From JBFWMG01 sp050251715 (GTDB taxonomy: Bacteria > Desulfobacterota > Desulfovibrionia > Desulfovibrionales > Desulfovibrionaceae): a stretch of DNA of 64,000 nt. Location of the stretch: assembly GCA_050251715.1 (NCBI GenBank), contig JBFWMG010000005.1:1-64000 (forward strand), written 5' to 3'. Positions 1 through 9,030 of the stretch are shown here, in pieces. The position numbers and the translations under genes are program-made. How positions within the stretch are numbered: position 1 is the stretch's first letter; each line of letters starts with the position of its first letter. Below the pieces are notes generated by a model. That model searched no databases and was not told the DNA's origin. It saw nothing but the letters and a program-made list of their open reading frames with translations.

Positions 1-58
1 CGTCATCACCTCCCCAACCAGCAGTTTTTGGGGATGGGAGGAGAGAGGGGAAGGGGGT

Positions 59-138
59 CTGGGGGAAGGGGAGAGAGAAGGGAAACCCCTTTTTGTGCTT
101 GGAAAAAGGGGTTTCCCGTCTCTCTCCCCTTCCCCCAG
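59..138. terminator. long near-perfect hairpin downstream of the M48 gene
   Basis: Inverted repeat with 36-bp arms (59-94 and 103-138), one mismatch and an 8-nt loop (95-102). The arms are a purine tract and its complementary pyrimidine tract. It lies just past the 3' end of the minus-strand M48 gene, so a terminator role is plausible. There is no canonical U-tract after the stem; the A5/T5 runs sit next to the loop. Other long hairpins with 8-nt loops occur at 7583, 17329 and 18983. Nothing else is seen in bases 1-150. Confidence 0.55.
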
Positions 139-150
139 TTCCCCAGTGCT

Positions 151-1398
151 TTATGGCGCCGTTGCCCGGCGCAGCGCCTCGATGCGCGCCAGCACGGGCG
201 GGTGGGAATGGTGCAGCGCCACTTCCAGGGGATGCGGCGTGAGGTTGGACAGGTTGCTGACCGACAGTTGCTTGAGTGCGGCGACCATGTGTTCCGGCTC
301 GCCCGTGGTGCGCGCGGCAAAGGCGTCGGCCTCGTATTCCCAGGCCCGGGACAGCGCGTTGGTGGCCACGGACAACGCCAGCGACACCGGCGTGTACAGC
401 AGGCCGAAAAACACCAACCCGGCGTGTACGGAAATTTCCCGCACGCCAAATGCATCGAACAATGTTCGGTTGCCCAGGAAGAGCGACATCAAAAAGAAGA
501 GCACGCCCGTCTTCGCCGTCAATAAAACAAGCCCCTTGACGATGTGGCCGCGCACGCAATGCCCCACCTCGTGCGCCAGCACCGACACCAATTGCCCGGT
601 GGTCAAGCGCTCTATCAGGGTGTCGAACAAGGCGATCCGCCTGGTTTTGCCAAAACCGGTGAAGTAGGCGTTGGCCTTGGCCGAACGGCGCGAGCCGTCC
701 ACGGAAAAGATGCCGGACAGGGCAAAGCCCTGGCCCGTGGCATAGGCCTCCAGCGCCTGGCGCAGGCCGCCCTCTTCCATGGGCGTGAAGGTGTTGAACA
801 ACGGCAGAATGAACACCGGCGCGACATACATCATGACCAGGGACACGGCCACGACCAGCGCCCAGACGCACACCCAGGCCAGACCGCCCAGCGTCTGGAA
901 GAAATACAGCACCCCCGCCACCACCGGCCCGCCGATGCACGCGGCCAGCACATACCCCTTCACCTTGTCCGCCACAAAGGTGCCCACCGTGGTGCGGTTG
1001 AAGCCAAAGCGCGCCTCCAGCACAAAGGTGCGGTACACGGCGAACGGCAGGCCCGCGACGTCGCTCAGCACCATGAGCGCGCCGATGAACGCGAGCCCCA
1101 CGGCCAACTCGCCCAGGCCGCCCGCAAGCGCCCGCGCCCAGCCGTCCAGCGCGCCGAACCCGCCCAGCAAGATGAACGCCAGCACCACGGCGGTCCCGAA
1201 TCCGTCCTCCACCAGCGACACCCGCGTGCGCGCCGCCGCATACCGCTGCGAGCGCGCGTACGCCGCCGCGTCGTACACGTCCGCGAACGCCGCGGGCACC
1301 TCGGGCGCGAACGACCGCAGCGACAACACCCCGGCCAGCGCATTGACCAGCCACGCCGCCACCAGCGACCCGACAATGATGACGAGATACCCGTTCAT
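151..1398 (-). CDS. M48 family metalloprotease (Ste24/CAAX-prenyl-protease-like)
   Basis: Integral inner-membrane zinc endopeptidase of 415 residues. The zinc motif HEVGH is visible in LAHEVGHCVRGH at about residue 275, and the third ligand glutamate lies in EYEADAFA further downstream. Several hydrophobic segments occupy the N-terminal half (residues 1-22, about 65-115 and 150-195) and two more follow the HExxH helix, the Ste24 layout. Family members cleave membrane or misfolded membrane-associated proteins; the bacterial substrate is not evident here. The start is only about 50 bp from the divergent Mut7-C gene, so the two promoters must be very close or overlap. Length matches the family and no disruption is seen. 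Confidence 0.9.
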   Translation of the reverse strand: MNGYLVIIVGSLVAAWLVNALAGVLSLRSFAPEVPAAFADVYDAAAYARSQRYAAARTRVSLVEDGFGTAVVLAFILLGGFGALDGWARALAGGLGELAVGLAFIGALMVLSDVAGLPFAVYRTFVLEARFGFNRTTVGTFVADKVKGYVLAACIGGPVVAGVLYFFQTLGGLAWVCVWALVVAVSLVMMYVAPVFILPLFNTFTPMEEGGLRQALEAYATGQGFALSGIFSVDGSRRSAKANAYFTGFGKTRRIALFDTLIERLTTGQLVSVLAHEVGHCVRGHIVKGLVLLTAKTGVLFFLMSLFLGNRTLFDAFGVREISVHAGLVFFGLLYTPVSLALSVATNALSRAWEYEADAFAARTTGEPEHMVAALKQLSVSNLSNLTPHPLEVALHHSHPPVLARIEALRRATAP

Positions 1399-1450
1399 CT
1401 GCTACACCCCATGACAAACCCCCTGCGCCGTGCGCATGCAACACACCGTT

Positions 1451-2215
1451 ATGACTAACTCGCTTGCAACATTCATTTTTCATGGCACTCTACGGGATTT
1501 CCTCGCGCCGGGCAACCGCGCCGGAGGGGCCATCGCCTACCCCGTCGTCCGCCGCGCCTCCATCAAGGACGCCATCGAGGCGCTGGGGCCGCCGCATACC
1601 GAGATCGGGCGCATCGTCGTCAACGCCGCGAGCGTTGCTTTTTCCCATCCGCTTCAACCGGGCGAGGCCATCGAGGTGTTTCCCGTGGCCACGCCCTGCA
1701 ACCCGCTCGCGCCCGACCCGCCCCTGCGCCCCGAACCGTTGCCGCGCCTCGCCTTCCTGGTGGACGCCAACGTGGGCAAGCTCGCCGCGCTGCTGCGCCT
1801 TGTGGGCTTTGACACTGTTTACGACCGCGACCTGGACGACCAGGGCATCGCCGCCCTGGCCGCCGCCCAGCAACGCATCGTCCTGACCAGGGACACGGCC
1901 CTGCTCAAGCGCCGCGCCATCACCCACGCCCACTACATCCGCGCGGCCCAGCCCAGGGATCAGCTGCGCGAGACCCTGGGCTTCTTCGGCCTTGTCCCGC
2001 CCTATGCCCCGTTTTCCCGCTGCCTTGCCTGCAACACCCTCCTGGTTCCGGTGGCCAAGGCGGACATCCTGCCCCGGCTGCTGCCCCTGACCAGGCAATA
2101 CGTCCACGATTTCCACCACTGCCCGCAGTGCGACAAGATATATTGGCGCGGCTCCCACCACGCGCACATGCAACGCTGGCTGGACGGGCTGGCGGTCCAC
2201 GGCGCGGCACCATGA
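1451..2215 (+). CDS. Ubiquitin-like fold plus Mut7-C RNase-domain protein
   Basis: A 254-residue protein with an N-terminal MoaD/ThiS-like ubiquitin fold (about residues 5-80, Ub-Mut7-C type) followed by a Mut7-C domain. The second domain is a PIN-like putative RNase: LAFLVDANVGKLAALLR, then acidic residues in YDRDLDDQGI and IVLTRDTALLKRR. The C-terminus carries a zinc ribbon with two CxxC pairs (CLACN and CPQCDKIYW). The family is widespread but its bacterial function is poorly defined; RNA cleavage is inferred from the fold. Starts are possible at GTG 1430, ATG 1436 or ATG 1451, none with a clear Shine-Dalgarno; 1451 was chosen because the ubiquitin fold begins directly after it. Confidence 0.8.
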   Translation: MTNSLATFIFHGTLRDFLAPGNRAGGAIAYPVVRRASIKDAIEALGPPHTEIGRIVVNAASVAFSHPLQPGEAIEVFPVATPCNPLAPDPPLRPEPLPRLAFLVDANVGKLAALLRLVGFDTVYDRDLDDQGIAALAAAQQRIVLTRDTALLKRRAITHAHYIRAAQPRDQLRETLGFFGLVPPYAPFSRCLACNTLLVPVAKADILPRLLPLTRQYVHDFHHCPQCDKIYWRGSHHAHMQRWLDGLAVHGAAP

Positions 2216-2353
2216 ATCCGCCCCGCCATGGGCTGGGCGCGGCAGGGGCGCGGCGCGGCAGAAGCGAGAACGCGCGGCATGCGCCCAAGGCTCACAAGGC
2301 AACGTGCGCAGGCAAGGGGAACGCGCCAAGGCGCGTGCAGGGGGAGGCCGAAG

Positions 2354-2437
2354 GCGGACGGGCGCGGCGGCGCCAGGGCGGCGGACGGGCGCGGCGGCGC
2401 CAGGGCGGCGGACGGGCGCGGCCCTACGGAGGCTGCG
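2354..2437. repeat. 27-bp GC-rich tandem repeat, about three copies
   Basis: Units beginning near 2354, 2381 and 2408 share a GCGGACGGGCGCGG core with period 27; the third is partial. It sits in the gap between the Mut7-C gene and the convergent receiver-HDOD gene. ORFs through it look low-complexity and I do not think they are genes. Confidence 0.75.
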
Positions 2438-2479
2438 CCCCCAAAGCGGGCACCCCCCGCCGCACGCCCAACCGGCAGA

Positions 2480-3691
2480 TTATTCCTCGGAGATTTCGGC
2501 GCACGCCTTGCCGCTTTCCTCCTCCCATTTGGGAAGACAGGGCAGCAGGCCTTCCTTTTCGAGCCACGCCATATCAGGTTCGGGAACACGGTAGGCATTG
2601 AGGTTCACCAGCTTGTGGTCAAGGCAGTCGGCGGCATGCACCGCCACGGCGGGACTCATGCCGCCCGCCTCCACACGATCCAGGGCATGATGGCAATACA
2701 CGCTCTTGACGGTCTCCTGGCCAAGCCCCCACACGCCGAGCAGATACGCCCCCACCTCGGCATGGGTCACGCCCAGCACCGCCAGCTCCGCCTGGGACAC
2801 CGACTCCCCCTGTTCCCGCACGCGATCGAGTATGGTGCGGTATTCGGACGTAAAGGACACCGCGAGAACCAACTTGCCCACGTCATGGAGCAGGCCGGCG
2901 GTGTAGCAGGTGGTCAGGGCGTCTTCCGCCAAGCCCTGCGCCATGCCGATGGTTCTGGCAAGGCACCCCACACGAAAGCAGTGCGCCCAGAGCAGGTTGA
3001 GCGCAAACGGCAGGTTGTCCTTGGGCTTGAGGGTGGCGAACAGGTGCGCCCCAAGGATCATGCCCTGCAGGATGTCCGCGCCAAGCAGGGTGACGGCCTG
3101 GGCCGGATGCATGATTTTTTGGTAAAAACCAAAAAAGGACGAGTTCACCAGCTTGAGGAACATGGCGGAAAGAGCCATGTCACGTTCGACAATGCGCCCC
3201 ACCCGGTCAAGGCTTGGGCTGCTCTTCCGCAATTCCTGGACGATCTCCACATAGGCATTGGGCAGCGCCGGAAGCGACGCCAAACCCGACACGGTGCGCC
3301 TGACGGCCTCGTTGGTGAGGATGCCGTGCAAATCGAGTACCCGATTAAGGGTGCCTATCAGCTCGTCGGACGAACAGGGCTTGCTCAGGAACTGGTGCCC
3401 CAGCGTGGCGGCCTGCATCAACGTCCCCATCTCGGACTGCCCGGACAGGACAATGCGCACCGCGCAGGGCAGGAGCGCCCGCACCTTTTCCAACAATTGG
3501 GCGCCGCCCATCCCAGGCATGCGCATGTCGGTCACCACAACCTCGAACGCGTCCTGCCCGATAAGGCTCAATGCCTCTTCACCGCTTGCGGCATACCGCA
3601 CGTCCCACTCGTTGCGCTTGCTATGCAGCAGGCGGCGAATGCCTTGCAGAATCATCGTGTCGTCATCGACAAACAAAATCCTCTTCTTCAT
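2480..3691 (-). CDS. Response regulator with HDOD output domain
   Basis: A 403-residue two-domain regulator. The N-terminal receiver (about residues 3-120) has the acidic pair in FVDDD, the phospho-acceptor Asp in VVTDMRMPG, a Ser/Thr switch in VLSGQ and a Lys in SKP. The C-terminal HDOD domain (about 150-345) contains LPALPNAY, LKLVNSSFFG and an HD-like LLHDVGKL. HDOD is an HD-GYP relative usually lacking cyclic-di-GMP hydrolysis and acting in signalling. The start overlaps the stop of the upstream kinase gene by 4 bp (ATGA), so this is very probably that kinase's partner. Other HDOD regulators affect motility or stress output; the target here is unknown. Confidence 0.88.
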   Translation of the reverse strand: MKKRILFVDDDTMILQGIRRLLHSKRNEWDVRYAASGEEALSLIGQDAFEVVVTDMRMPGMGGAQLLEKVRALLPCAVRIVLSGQSEMGTLMQAATLGHQFLSKPCSSDELIGTLNRVLDLHGILTNEAVRRTVSGLASLPALPNAYVEIVQELRKSSPSLDRVGRIVERDMALSAMFLKLVNSSFFGFYQKIMHPAQAVTLLGADILQGMILGAHLFATLKPKDNLPFALNLLWAHCFRVGCLARTIGMAQGLAEDALTTCYTAGLLHDVGKLVLAVSFTSEYRTILDRVREQGESVSQAELAVLGVTHAEVGAYLLGVWGLGQETVKSVYCHHALDRVEAGGMSPAVAVHAADCLDHKLVNLNAYRVPEPDMAWLEKEGLLPCLPKWEEESGKACAEISEE

Positions 3692-6453
3692 GCGGCGGTC
3701 TCCGTTCTCTCCAAGCCTCCCACGGGCAAGCGGATGACGATGGTGGTTCCCATGCCCACCTCGGACTCGATATCGATTGATCCGCCGTGCTTCATCACGA
3801 TGATGTCATGCACGATGGCGAGCCCTTGGCCTGTTCCCTTGCCCACTTCCTTGGTGGTGAAAAACGGGTCGAACACCCTTTGAAGATTCTCCTTGGGGAT
3901 GCCGCAGCCCGTGTCGCTGATGCGGATCTCCACGGCGTCCGCCACCGCCTGGGTCGTCACGGTGATACGTCCCTTTTCCGTGCCCTGGGGCCGCGCGGCG
4001 ATGGCATGCGCCGCATTGACGATGATGTTGAGCAGCGCCTGATTGATGCCGCTGGACTGGCAGTGGACAAACGGCAGGTCTTGCGCGAGATCGGTCTGCA
4101 TGTCAGCGACATACTTCCACTCGTTTCGGGAGACGTTGATGGTGTCCTCAATGGATCTGTTGATGTCGCTGGGGCGTGCATCCTCTTCGCCGGGATGCGA
4201 AAAGTTCTTCATGGCCAAGACAATGGAGGCGACCCGATGCACGCCGTCCAAGGCCGTGTCGCATGCCTTGGGCACCTCCCGGACAATGAAGTCGAAATCC
4301 ATGTCCTGCTTGCGGGCCGCGACCCGCTCCACCATGTCGGACTCGGCCTCCACGGGTTGGCCGTGCTCCAGGCTGGCCGCATAGAGCTCCAGCAACCCCT
4401 CGATTTCCTGGAAGGATTCCTTCACGAAATGAACGCTGTCGCCGACATATTGTATGGGCGTGTTGATTTCGTGGGCTATCCCCGCCGCAAGGAGGCCTAT
4501 CGATTCAAGCTTTTTGGCCAGCTGCAATCGCCGTTCAAGGTTTTTACGCTCTGTAATATCAAAGACGACCTGGACAAGATGCTTCTTGCCGCCCATGTGT
4601 ATGTCGAAAAGATGCCGTGCAATAGGAAGATGTTCTCCACCAGGCAGTACAAGAACACCTTCCTCATAGGCGTTGCCGGCATTCCAGTCAGGCTTGAGAA
4701 GGTTCCTCTTGACATGCGTCATAAATGGAAATTCTACATTCAAATTGCCACTCACAATGTCCTTTTTGTGAAGAGACAGCAACCTTTCGCTGATCGTATT
4801 GCAATCGACAATGGTCTTCAGGCTGGGATCAAAAACAAAGATGGCGGCTCCTATGCCCTCGAAAATGGTCTTGAGAAATTCCTGATGCTCCTTCTGCTGC
4901 GTCTGGACCCGCTTTTGTTCCGAAATATCGTGCAGATTCACGAGAACAACCATCTGGCCCAGCACCTCGATCCTGCTCAAGGCCATTTCCACGTCGAACT
5001 CGACACCGTCATGAGGCCGCCTGCAAAGCCACTCCAGCACGACCTTGTCGCCGCCGAGCGCGAGTTCCCAGGCATCCTCCATTCTCCCCAACTGGTTGCG
5101 GGGGCTTGAATAGTCGTCGAGAATGGACATGGAGAGCGCTTCATCCCGGTTCAGCCGGAACAGTTCGAGCAACCGTTCATTCACGTCGAGTATCTTTCCG
5201 TTCCCATCGTGCATGAAAATCGCGTCGTGGGTGTTGTTGAAAATGGTCCGCAAGGCGATTTCGGCTTCCCGCCGCTCCAAGACCTCCCGCTCCAGGAACG
5301 CGGCCTGCTCCTCAAGCGTGGCGGTGCGCTCCTCCACCCGAGACTCCAGCACTTCGTTGGCGCGTTGCAGCAAGGCCTCGGCCCGCTCCCTGGCCAAGAC
5401 CTCCTCCTCAAGCTGGGCGTTCTTGTCCTGTATCCTCTGGGCGTGCAGGTCGGCCTCGGCAATGCGCGCATCCAGGATCAAGTTTTTCGCGCTCATCCTG
5501 AGCAGCATCACCGTGCCTCCCAACACGAGAACGGCCAACGCAATGGTGGACGCCAGCAGTTGCAACGGAGACACCGTGCCCAACACGTCGGCCTTGGTAA
5601 TCACCGCCACCAGGCTGAACGGCGTCCCTTCCACCAGCGACCGCACGGCAAGGTACTCCCGTGCCTCATTCCTACCGGATGGATAGATACGCTCGACAAT
5701 GGTGTTGGGTGGGGAAAGATGCCCCTCACGGACATCCAGGGCCAGCTCGGGAGAGGCGGCTTGGGTGGAGTACACGATGCTGTTCTGATGCACAAAATAC
5801 ATCATGCTGTGCCGAAAGGCGCCTTGTGAGCGCCGCATCAGCGCGGGAAGAATATCCGTTGTATTGATCCACGCGACGATGACGCCCACGGAGGCATCCT
5901 TGTAGGCGTAGGACATGGCGACAAGGATGTCGCAGGAACCGTCCTTGTCCTCAACATGAAATTGCAAACGTCCCCCGCCGCTGTCCACCCCCTCCAGAAT
6001 ATACAAGGGCAGGCCGTCCCCGCTCACGCCACTGTTGTCGGCAAGGAATCCGCCCTGGTCGTCGAAAAACGCAATGCGCCTGTACATGCGCCTGCCGTCC
6101 AACGCCTTCTTGCCCATGAACCGGCTGAACAGCTCCGAAATGCCCGTCAGGCTTGCCCACAGCCCATAGTCCCTGGTCATGCCCAAGGCCTTGTTCTCAA
6201 AATAGGCGAGCAATTCCCGGCTGGCGGACAAGTCATCCAGATCGTTCTGGCGATCCAGGAAGAAATGTTTGAGGCCCACCGCATCCTTGGCGGCCTGGTC
6301 ACCGAATTGGTCCAAAAAGGCATGGCGCAGCTCGACCTGGGAGGTATAATTCATCCAGACAATGGACATGACGAACACGGCCAGGACGACGACGACAGCC
6401 GCCGCCATCCTGGTCTTGTTCAACCGCCGCGTCTCGCGCCCGTCCGTGCCCAT
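3688..6453 (-). CDS. Membrane PAS-PAS sensor histidine kinase
   Basis: A 921-residue hybrid-less sensor kinase. A transmembrane helix at about 17-36 and a second at about 299-320 bracket a periplasmic sensor domain. A coiled coil (about 330-400) leads to two PAS domains (starting near 405 and 535). The phospho-acceptor H-box is GIAHEINTPIQYVG near 660. The ATPase domain carries the G1 box DTGCGIP, the F box FDPFFTTK and the G2 box GKGTGQGLAI. It lies between a solute-binding protein gene (15 nt upstream) and the receiver-HDOD gene (4-bp overlap). A phosphorelay sensing a ligand-loaded binding protein is the simplest reading, but direct interaction is inference. Confidence 0.92.
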   Translation of the reverse strand: MGTDGRETRRLNKTRMAAAVVVVLAVFVMSIVWMNYTSQVELRHAFLDQFGDQAAKDAVGLKHFFLDRQNDLDDLSASRELLAYFENKALGMTRDYGLWASLTGISELFSRFMGKKALDGRRMYRRIAFFDDQGGFLADNSGVSGDGLPLYILEGVDSGGGRLQFHVEDKDGSCDILVAMSYAYKDASVGVIVAWINTTDILPALMRRSQGAFRHSMMYFVHQNSIVYSTQAASPELALDVREGHLSPPNTIVERIYPSGRNEAREYLAVRSLVEGTPFSLVAVITKADVLGTVSPLQLLASTIALAVLVLGGTVMLLRMSAKNLILDARIAEADLHAQRIQDKNAQLEEEVLARERAEALLQRANEVLESRVEERTATLEEQAAFLEREVLERREAEIALRTIFNNTHDAIFMHDGNGKILDVNERLLELFRLNRDEALSMSILDDYSSPRNQLGRMEDAWELALGGDKVVLEWLCRRPHDGVEFDVEMALSRIEVLGQMVVLVNLHDISEQKRVQTQQKEHQEFLKTIFEGIGAAIFVFDPSLKTIVDCNTISERLLSLHKKDIVSGNLNVEFPFMTHVKRNLLKPDWNAGNAYEEGVLVLPGGEHLPIARHLFDIHMGGKKHLVQVVFDITERKNLERRLQLAKKLESIGLLAAGIAHEINTPIQYVGDSVHFVKESFQEIEGLLELYAASLEHGQPVEAESDMVERVAARKQDMDFDFIVREVPKACDTALDGVHRVASIVLAMKNFSHPGEEDARPSDINRSIEDTINVSRNEWKYVADMQTDLAQDLPFVHCQSSGINQALLNIIVNAAHAIAARPQGTEKGRITVTTQAVADAVEIRISDTGCGIPKENLQRVFDPFFTTKEVGKGTGQGLAIVHDIIVMKHGGSIDIESEVGMGTTIVIRLPVGGLERTETAA

Positions 6454-6468
6454 CGCAACGCCCAGCCG

Positions 6469-7380
6469 CTAGTTGGACGTGGAGGTAAAGAAGTCGTTGT
6501 AGTGCTGGAACACGGCGGGATAGTACTTTTTGACCAGATGGACGTACTCGCCGCTTGCCACCAGCTTTTGGTAGAAGGCGTTGAACGCCTTGCGCAACTC
6601 CGGCGAGGTCTTGCGGAACCCGGCCCCCATCTCCTGGTTGGGGGAAAGCGGACCCAGCACCTTGATCTTGCCGGGCCACTTTTCCAGGGCCACAAGGGCG
6701 TCGGGAACGTCCAGCAAGGCGATGTCCGCCTCGCCCTTGATGATGGCTGGAGCTATATCGTTGAGATTACCGGGGAAATTGATGATCGTGGCGATGGTGC
6801 CGTCTATGCCGTACAACCCCGGCGCAAGGCAGGTGCCGCTCTTGCCCATGACCCTGCGCTTGGCCAGCATCCCCTTTACCGTGGCGATATCCTTGTCAAG
6901 ATTCCCACTGGACTGCACCGGCTTCAGCGGAAAATCCGCCCTGGCAATGCACCACACCTGCGTCGGGAAGGTGGGCAGGGAGAAATCGATGACCTTCTGC
7001 CGCCAGGGAAGGACGGTCAGGCCGCTGGCAATGATGTCCCCCTTGATGGGCGCCGTGCCCACGACCTTCACCTCGTCGCCCACAGGTTCGACGCGCTGCC
7101 CCGTAAGATCGCTGAACACCGTGCCCCAGTTGGTCTGGACAAATCGGTACTGCACGCCGAGATGCCGGGCGAAAAGCTTGACGACCTCCACCTCCAGGCC
7201 GTCGCCCTGGCCGATGATGAAGTTGGCGTAGGGAATGCCGAGATGGCGGATTTCCCCCCGCGCCTTGATGTCTTTGAGATCATCCGCCATGACATGGGTG
7301 GAACCCATCAACTGGGCCGCCACGATGCACAAGAGCAACAGCATGCCTCGGACCGGAAAGAACCTGTTCCAGGATGTCAT
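6469..7380 (-). CDS. Periplasmic solute-binding protein (SBP family 3 type)
   Basis: A 303-residue exported protein starting MTSWNRFF, with a hydrophobic signal peptide (MLLLLCIVAAQLMGSTHVMA) and an amino-acid-type periplasmic binding fold (GEIRHLGIPYANFI, DIIASGLTVLPWRQKVIDFS, ADIALLDVPDAL). The 7380 ATG was preferred over the upstream in-frame ATG at 7419 because GGAGGG lies at proper spacing before it and the signal peptide follows directly. No ABC permease or ATPase gene is adjacent. Instead it heads a histidine kinase/response regulator operon, so it probably serves as a sensory ligand receptor rather than a transport component. The ligand cannot be told from sequence. Confidence 0.88.
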   Translation of the reverse strand: MTSWNRFFPVRGMLLLLCIVAAQLMGSTHVMADDLKDIKARGEIRHLGIPYANFIIGQGDGLEVEVVKLFARHLGVQYRFVQTNWGTVFSDLTGQRVEPVGDEVKVVGTAPIKGDIIASGLTVLPWRQKVIDFSLPTFPTQVWCIARADFPLKPVQSSGNLDKDIATVKGMLAKRRVMGKSGTCLAPGLYGIDGTIATIINFPGNLNDIAPAIIKGEADIALLDVPDALVALEKWPGKIKVLGPLSPNQEMGAGFRKTSPELRKAFNAFYQKLVASGEYVHLVKKYYPAVFQHYNDFFTSTSN

Positions 7381-7582
7381 GGAGCCCTCCGCGTTAAACG
7401 TTTTCCCCATGCATAACACAGAGACACGGCAATAGCCACACGTTGCCCCTACTTCGCTTCGTCATCTCCCGACAGGCAAAAGGGCATGAAAATCGCCTGG
7501 GGCTGAAACCGCTCCGGCACGCGCGGCCCATGCGGGGCTGCGCCCCCACCCGCCCCACGGAACAAGGCCGCATTTATGGCGA

Positions 7583-7636
7583 AAGGGGGTTTCGGGACAG
7601 CGGGAAGGCATACTCCCGCGGTCCCGAAACCCCCTT
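7583..7636. terminator. 23-bp-arm hairpin with 8-nt loop between the SBP and hemC genes
   Basis: Arms 7583-7605 and 7614-7636 pair with one mismatch around an 8-nt loop (7606-7613). It lies about 40 bp past the hemC stop, consistent with termination of minus-strand transcription. A GGGGCTGCGCCCC palindrome lies upstream at about 7534-7547, the same arrangement as in the composite elements at 17327 and 18931. Confidence 0.55.
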
Positions 7637-7676
7637 GCGCGGCAGTGCCGCAGCCCGATCGAGCCGCGTCACAACG

Positions 7677-8603
7677 CTAGGCGTTGTATACTTCGGCCAA
7701 AATCTCCCGGCCGCCCTCTTCCAGCACCAGCTCGGCCAGGCCGAAGCCCAGCACAAAGGCGGCGCGGGCAGGCCCGAGGGTTTCGCGGATGATGGTGCGC
7801 TTGCCCTCCACGTCGCCCACAAGGCCCACAAGGGCCACGTTGTCGTCCACCACAACCGCGTGGCCGGCAATGGGCACCTGGCAGCCGCCTTGCAGCCCGG
7901 TCAGGAAGCCGCGCTCGGCCATGACGCAGACATGGGTTTCCGGATCGTCCAGGAATTGGAGCAGCTCGGCGGTCTCCTCGTCCGCTTCGCGGTACTCGAT
8001 GCCGAGCGCCCCCTGCCCGATGGCGGGCAGGAACCGGGGCGGCCCAAGGACTTCCTGCCTGGGCGCGCCAAGCCCCAGGCGGTTGAGGCCCGCCGTGGCC
8101 ATGACAATGGCGTCGAACTCCCCGTCCATGAGCTTGCGCAGGCGGGTGTCCACATTGCCGCGCAGGGACACGATCTTGAGATCGGGCCGCAGGGCGAGCA
8201 ACTGGGACTGGCGGCGCAGGCTGCTGGTGCCCACGGTGGCGCCTTGGGGCAGGCTGTCCAGGGTGTCGTAGCGCACGGAAAGAAAGGAGTCGGCGGGCGC
8301 TTCGCGCTCGGGAATGACGCCGAGGACAAGTCCCTTGGGCAATTCCACGGGCACGTCCTTCATGGAGTGCACGGCCAGATCGGCGCGGCCGTCGAGGAGC
8401 GCCTCCTCGATCTCCTTGACGAAGAGCCCCTTGCCGCCCACCTTGGCCAGCGGCACGTCCAGAATCTTGTCGCCCGTGGTCTTGATGACGAGCAGCTCAA
8501 CGGCGACGCCGCCGGGGTATTGGGCCTCGATGCGGTCCTTGATGTGGTGTGCCTGCCACAGGGCAAGCTTGCTGCCCCTGGTGGCGATGACCAGTTTTTT
8601 CAT
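7677..8603 (-). CDS. hemC: Porphobilinogen deaminase (hydroxymethylbilane synthase)
   Basis: Cytoplasmic enzyme of tetrapyrrole synthesis that condenses four porphobilinogens into hydroxymethylbilane. The protein is 308 residues, normal for the family. Diagnostic segments are MKKLVIATRGSKLALWQA, the active-site ADLAVHSMKDVP, VGTSSLRRQSQL, LRGNVDTRL, and the dipyrromethane-cofactor cysteine in LQGGCQVPIAG. The start at 8603 gives the canonical N-terminus; the longer ORF upstream is non-homologous read-through. The gene appears to stand alone, with no other hem genes nearby, and ends just before a strong hairpin. Confidence 0.97.
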   Translation of the reverse strand: MKKLVIATRGSKLALWQAHHIKDRIEAQYPGGVAVELLVIKTTGDKILDVPLAKVGGKGLFVKEIEEALLDGRADLAVHSMKDVPVELPKGLVLGVIPEREAPADSFLSVRYDTLDSLPQGATVGTSSLRRQSQLLALRPDLKIVSLRGNVDTRLRKLMDGEFDAIVMATAGLNRLGLGAPRQEVLGPPRFLPAIGQGALGIEYREADEETAELLQFLDDPETHVCVMAERGFLTGLQGGCQVPIAGHAVVVDDNVALVGLVGDVEGKRTIIRETLGPARAAFVLGFGLAELVLEEGGREILAEVYNA

Positions 8604-8694
8604 GCGTGTGGTCTTTCTGGGTGTTGGACGACCGGGGGCCGTGTATGAGTGGGAAAAGGCCGGGCCGCATGCGCGCCGCCCGACCGCCGCGCCG

Positions 8695-8943
8695 TCAGCA
8701 GGACGAGCAGTTGCCGCCCGAGCAGCCCGAACATTTGGACGCGCCGGTGGGATTGTAGCCGACCATGGGCGCCTTGCTGTTGCGTTCGCCATGCACGCCG
8801 CCCGCGTTCTTGAAGCGGCAGCAGGACATGAGCTTGCTGGTCTTGTCCGACTTGCAGGCCGGACAGGCCGGGGTGTCGTCACCGTACACGATTTCCTCGA
8901 ATTCCTTGCCGCAGGCTTCGCATTTGTATTCATAGATAGGCAT
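8695..8943 (-). CDS. FmdB-family zinc-ribbon protein
   Basis: A small 82-residue protein with the FmdB N-terminus MPIYEYKCEACGKEFEE and a second CxxC in CPACKSDK, forming a zinc ribbon. The C-terminal tail is Cys/Gly/Ser-rich (SKCSGCSGGNCSSC), common in Desulfovibrio-type homologues. FmdB was named as a putative regulator in methylotrophs; its function in other bacteria is unproven. The start at 8943 is supported by GGGAGG upstream. It lies 91 bp upstream of hemC on the same strand and could be co-transcribed with it. Confidence 0.87.
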   Translation of the reverse strand: MPIYEYKCEACGKEFEEIVYGDDTPACPACKSDKTSKLMSCCRFKNAGGVHGERNSKAPMVGYNPTGASKCSGCSGGNCSSC

Positions 8944-9030
8944 ATGCGTGGTCCTCCCTTGCTTATGAGGCAGATATAAGTCCTTTGGCGGGAGCGTCAA
9001 AGGGTACGAGCGTTTTTCTCCGCGTCCCGA

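Noticed and set aside
2228..3883. Long plus-strand ORF antisense to the receiver-HDOD gene
   Set aside because: High-GC shadow; the minus-strand protein has clear receiver and HDOD motifs.
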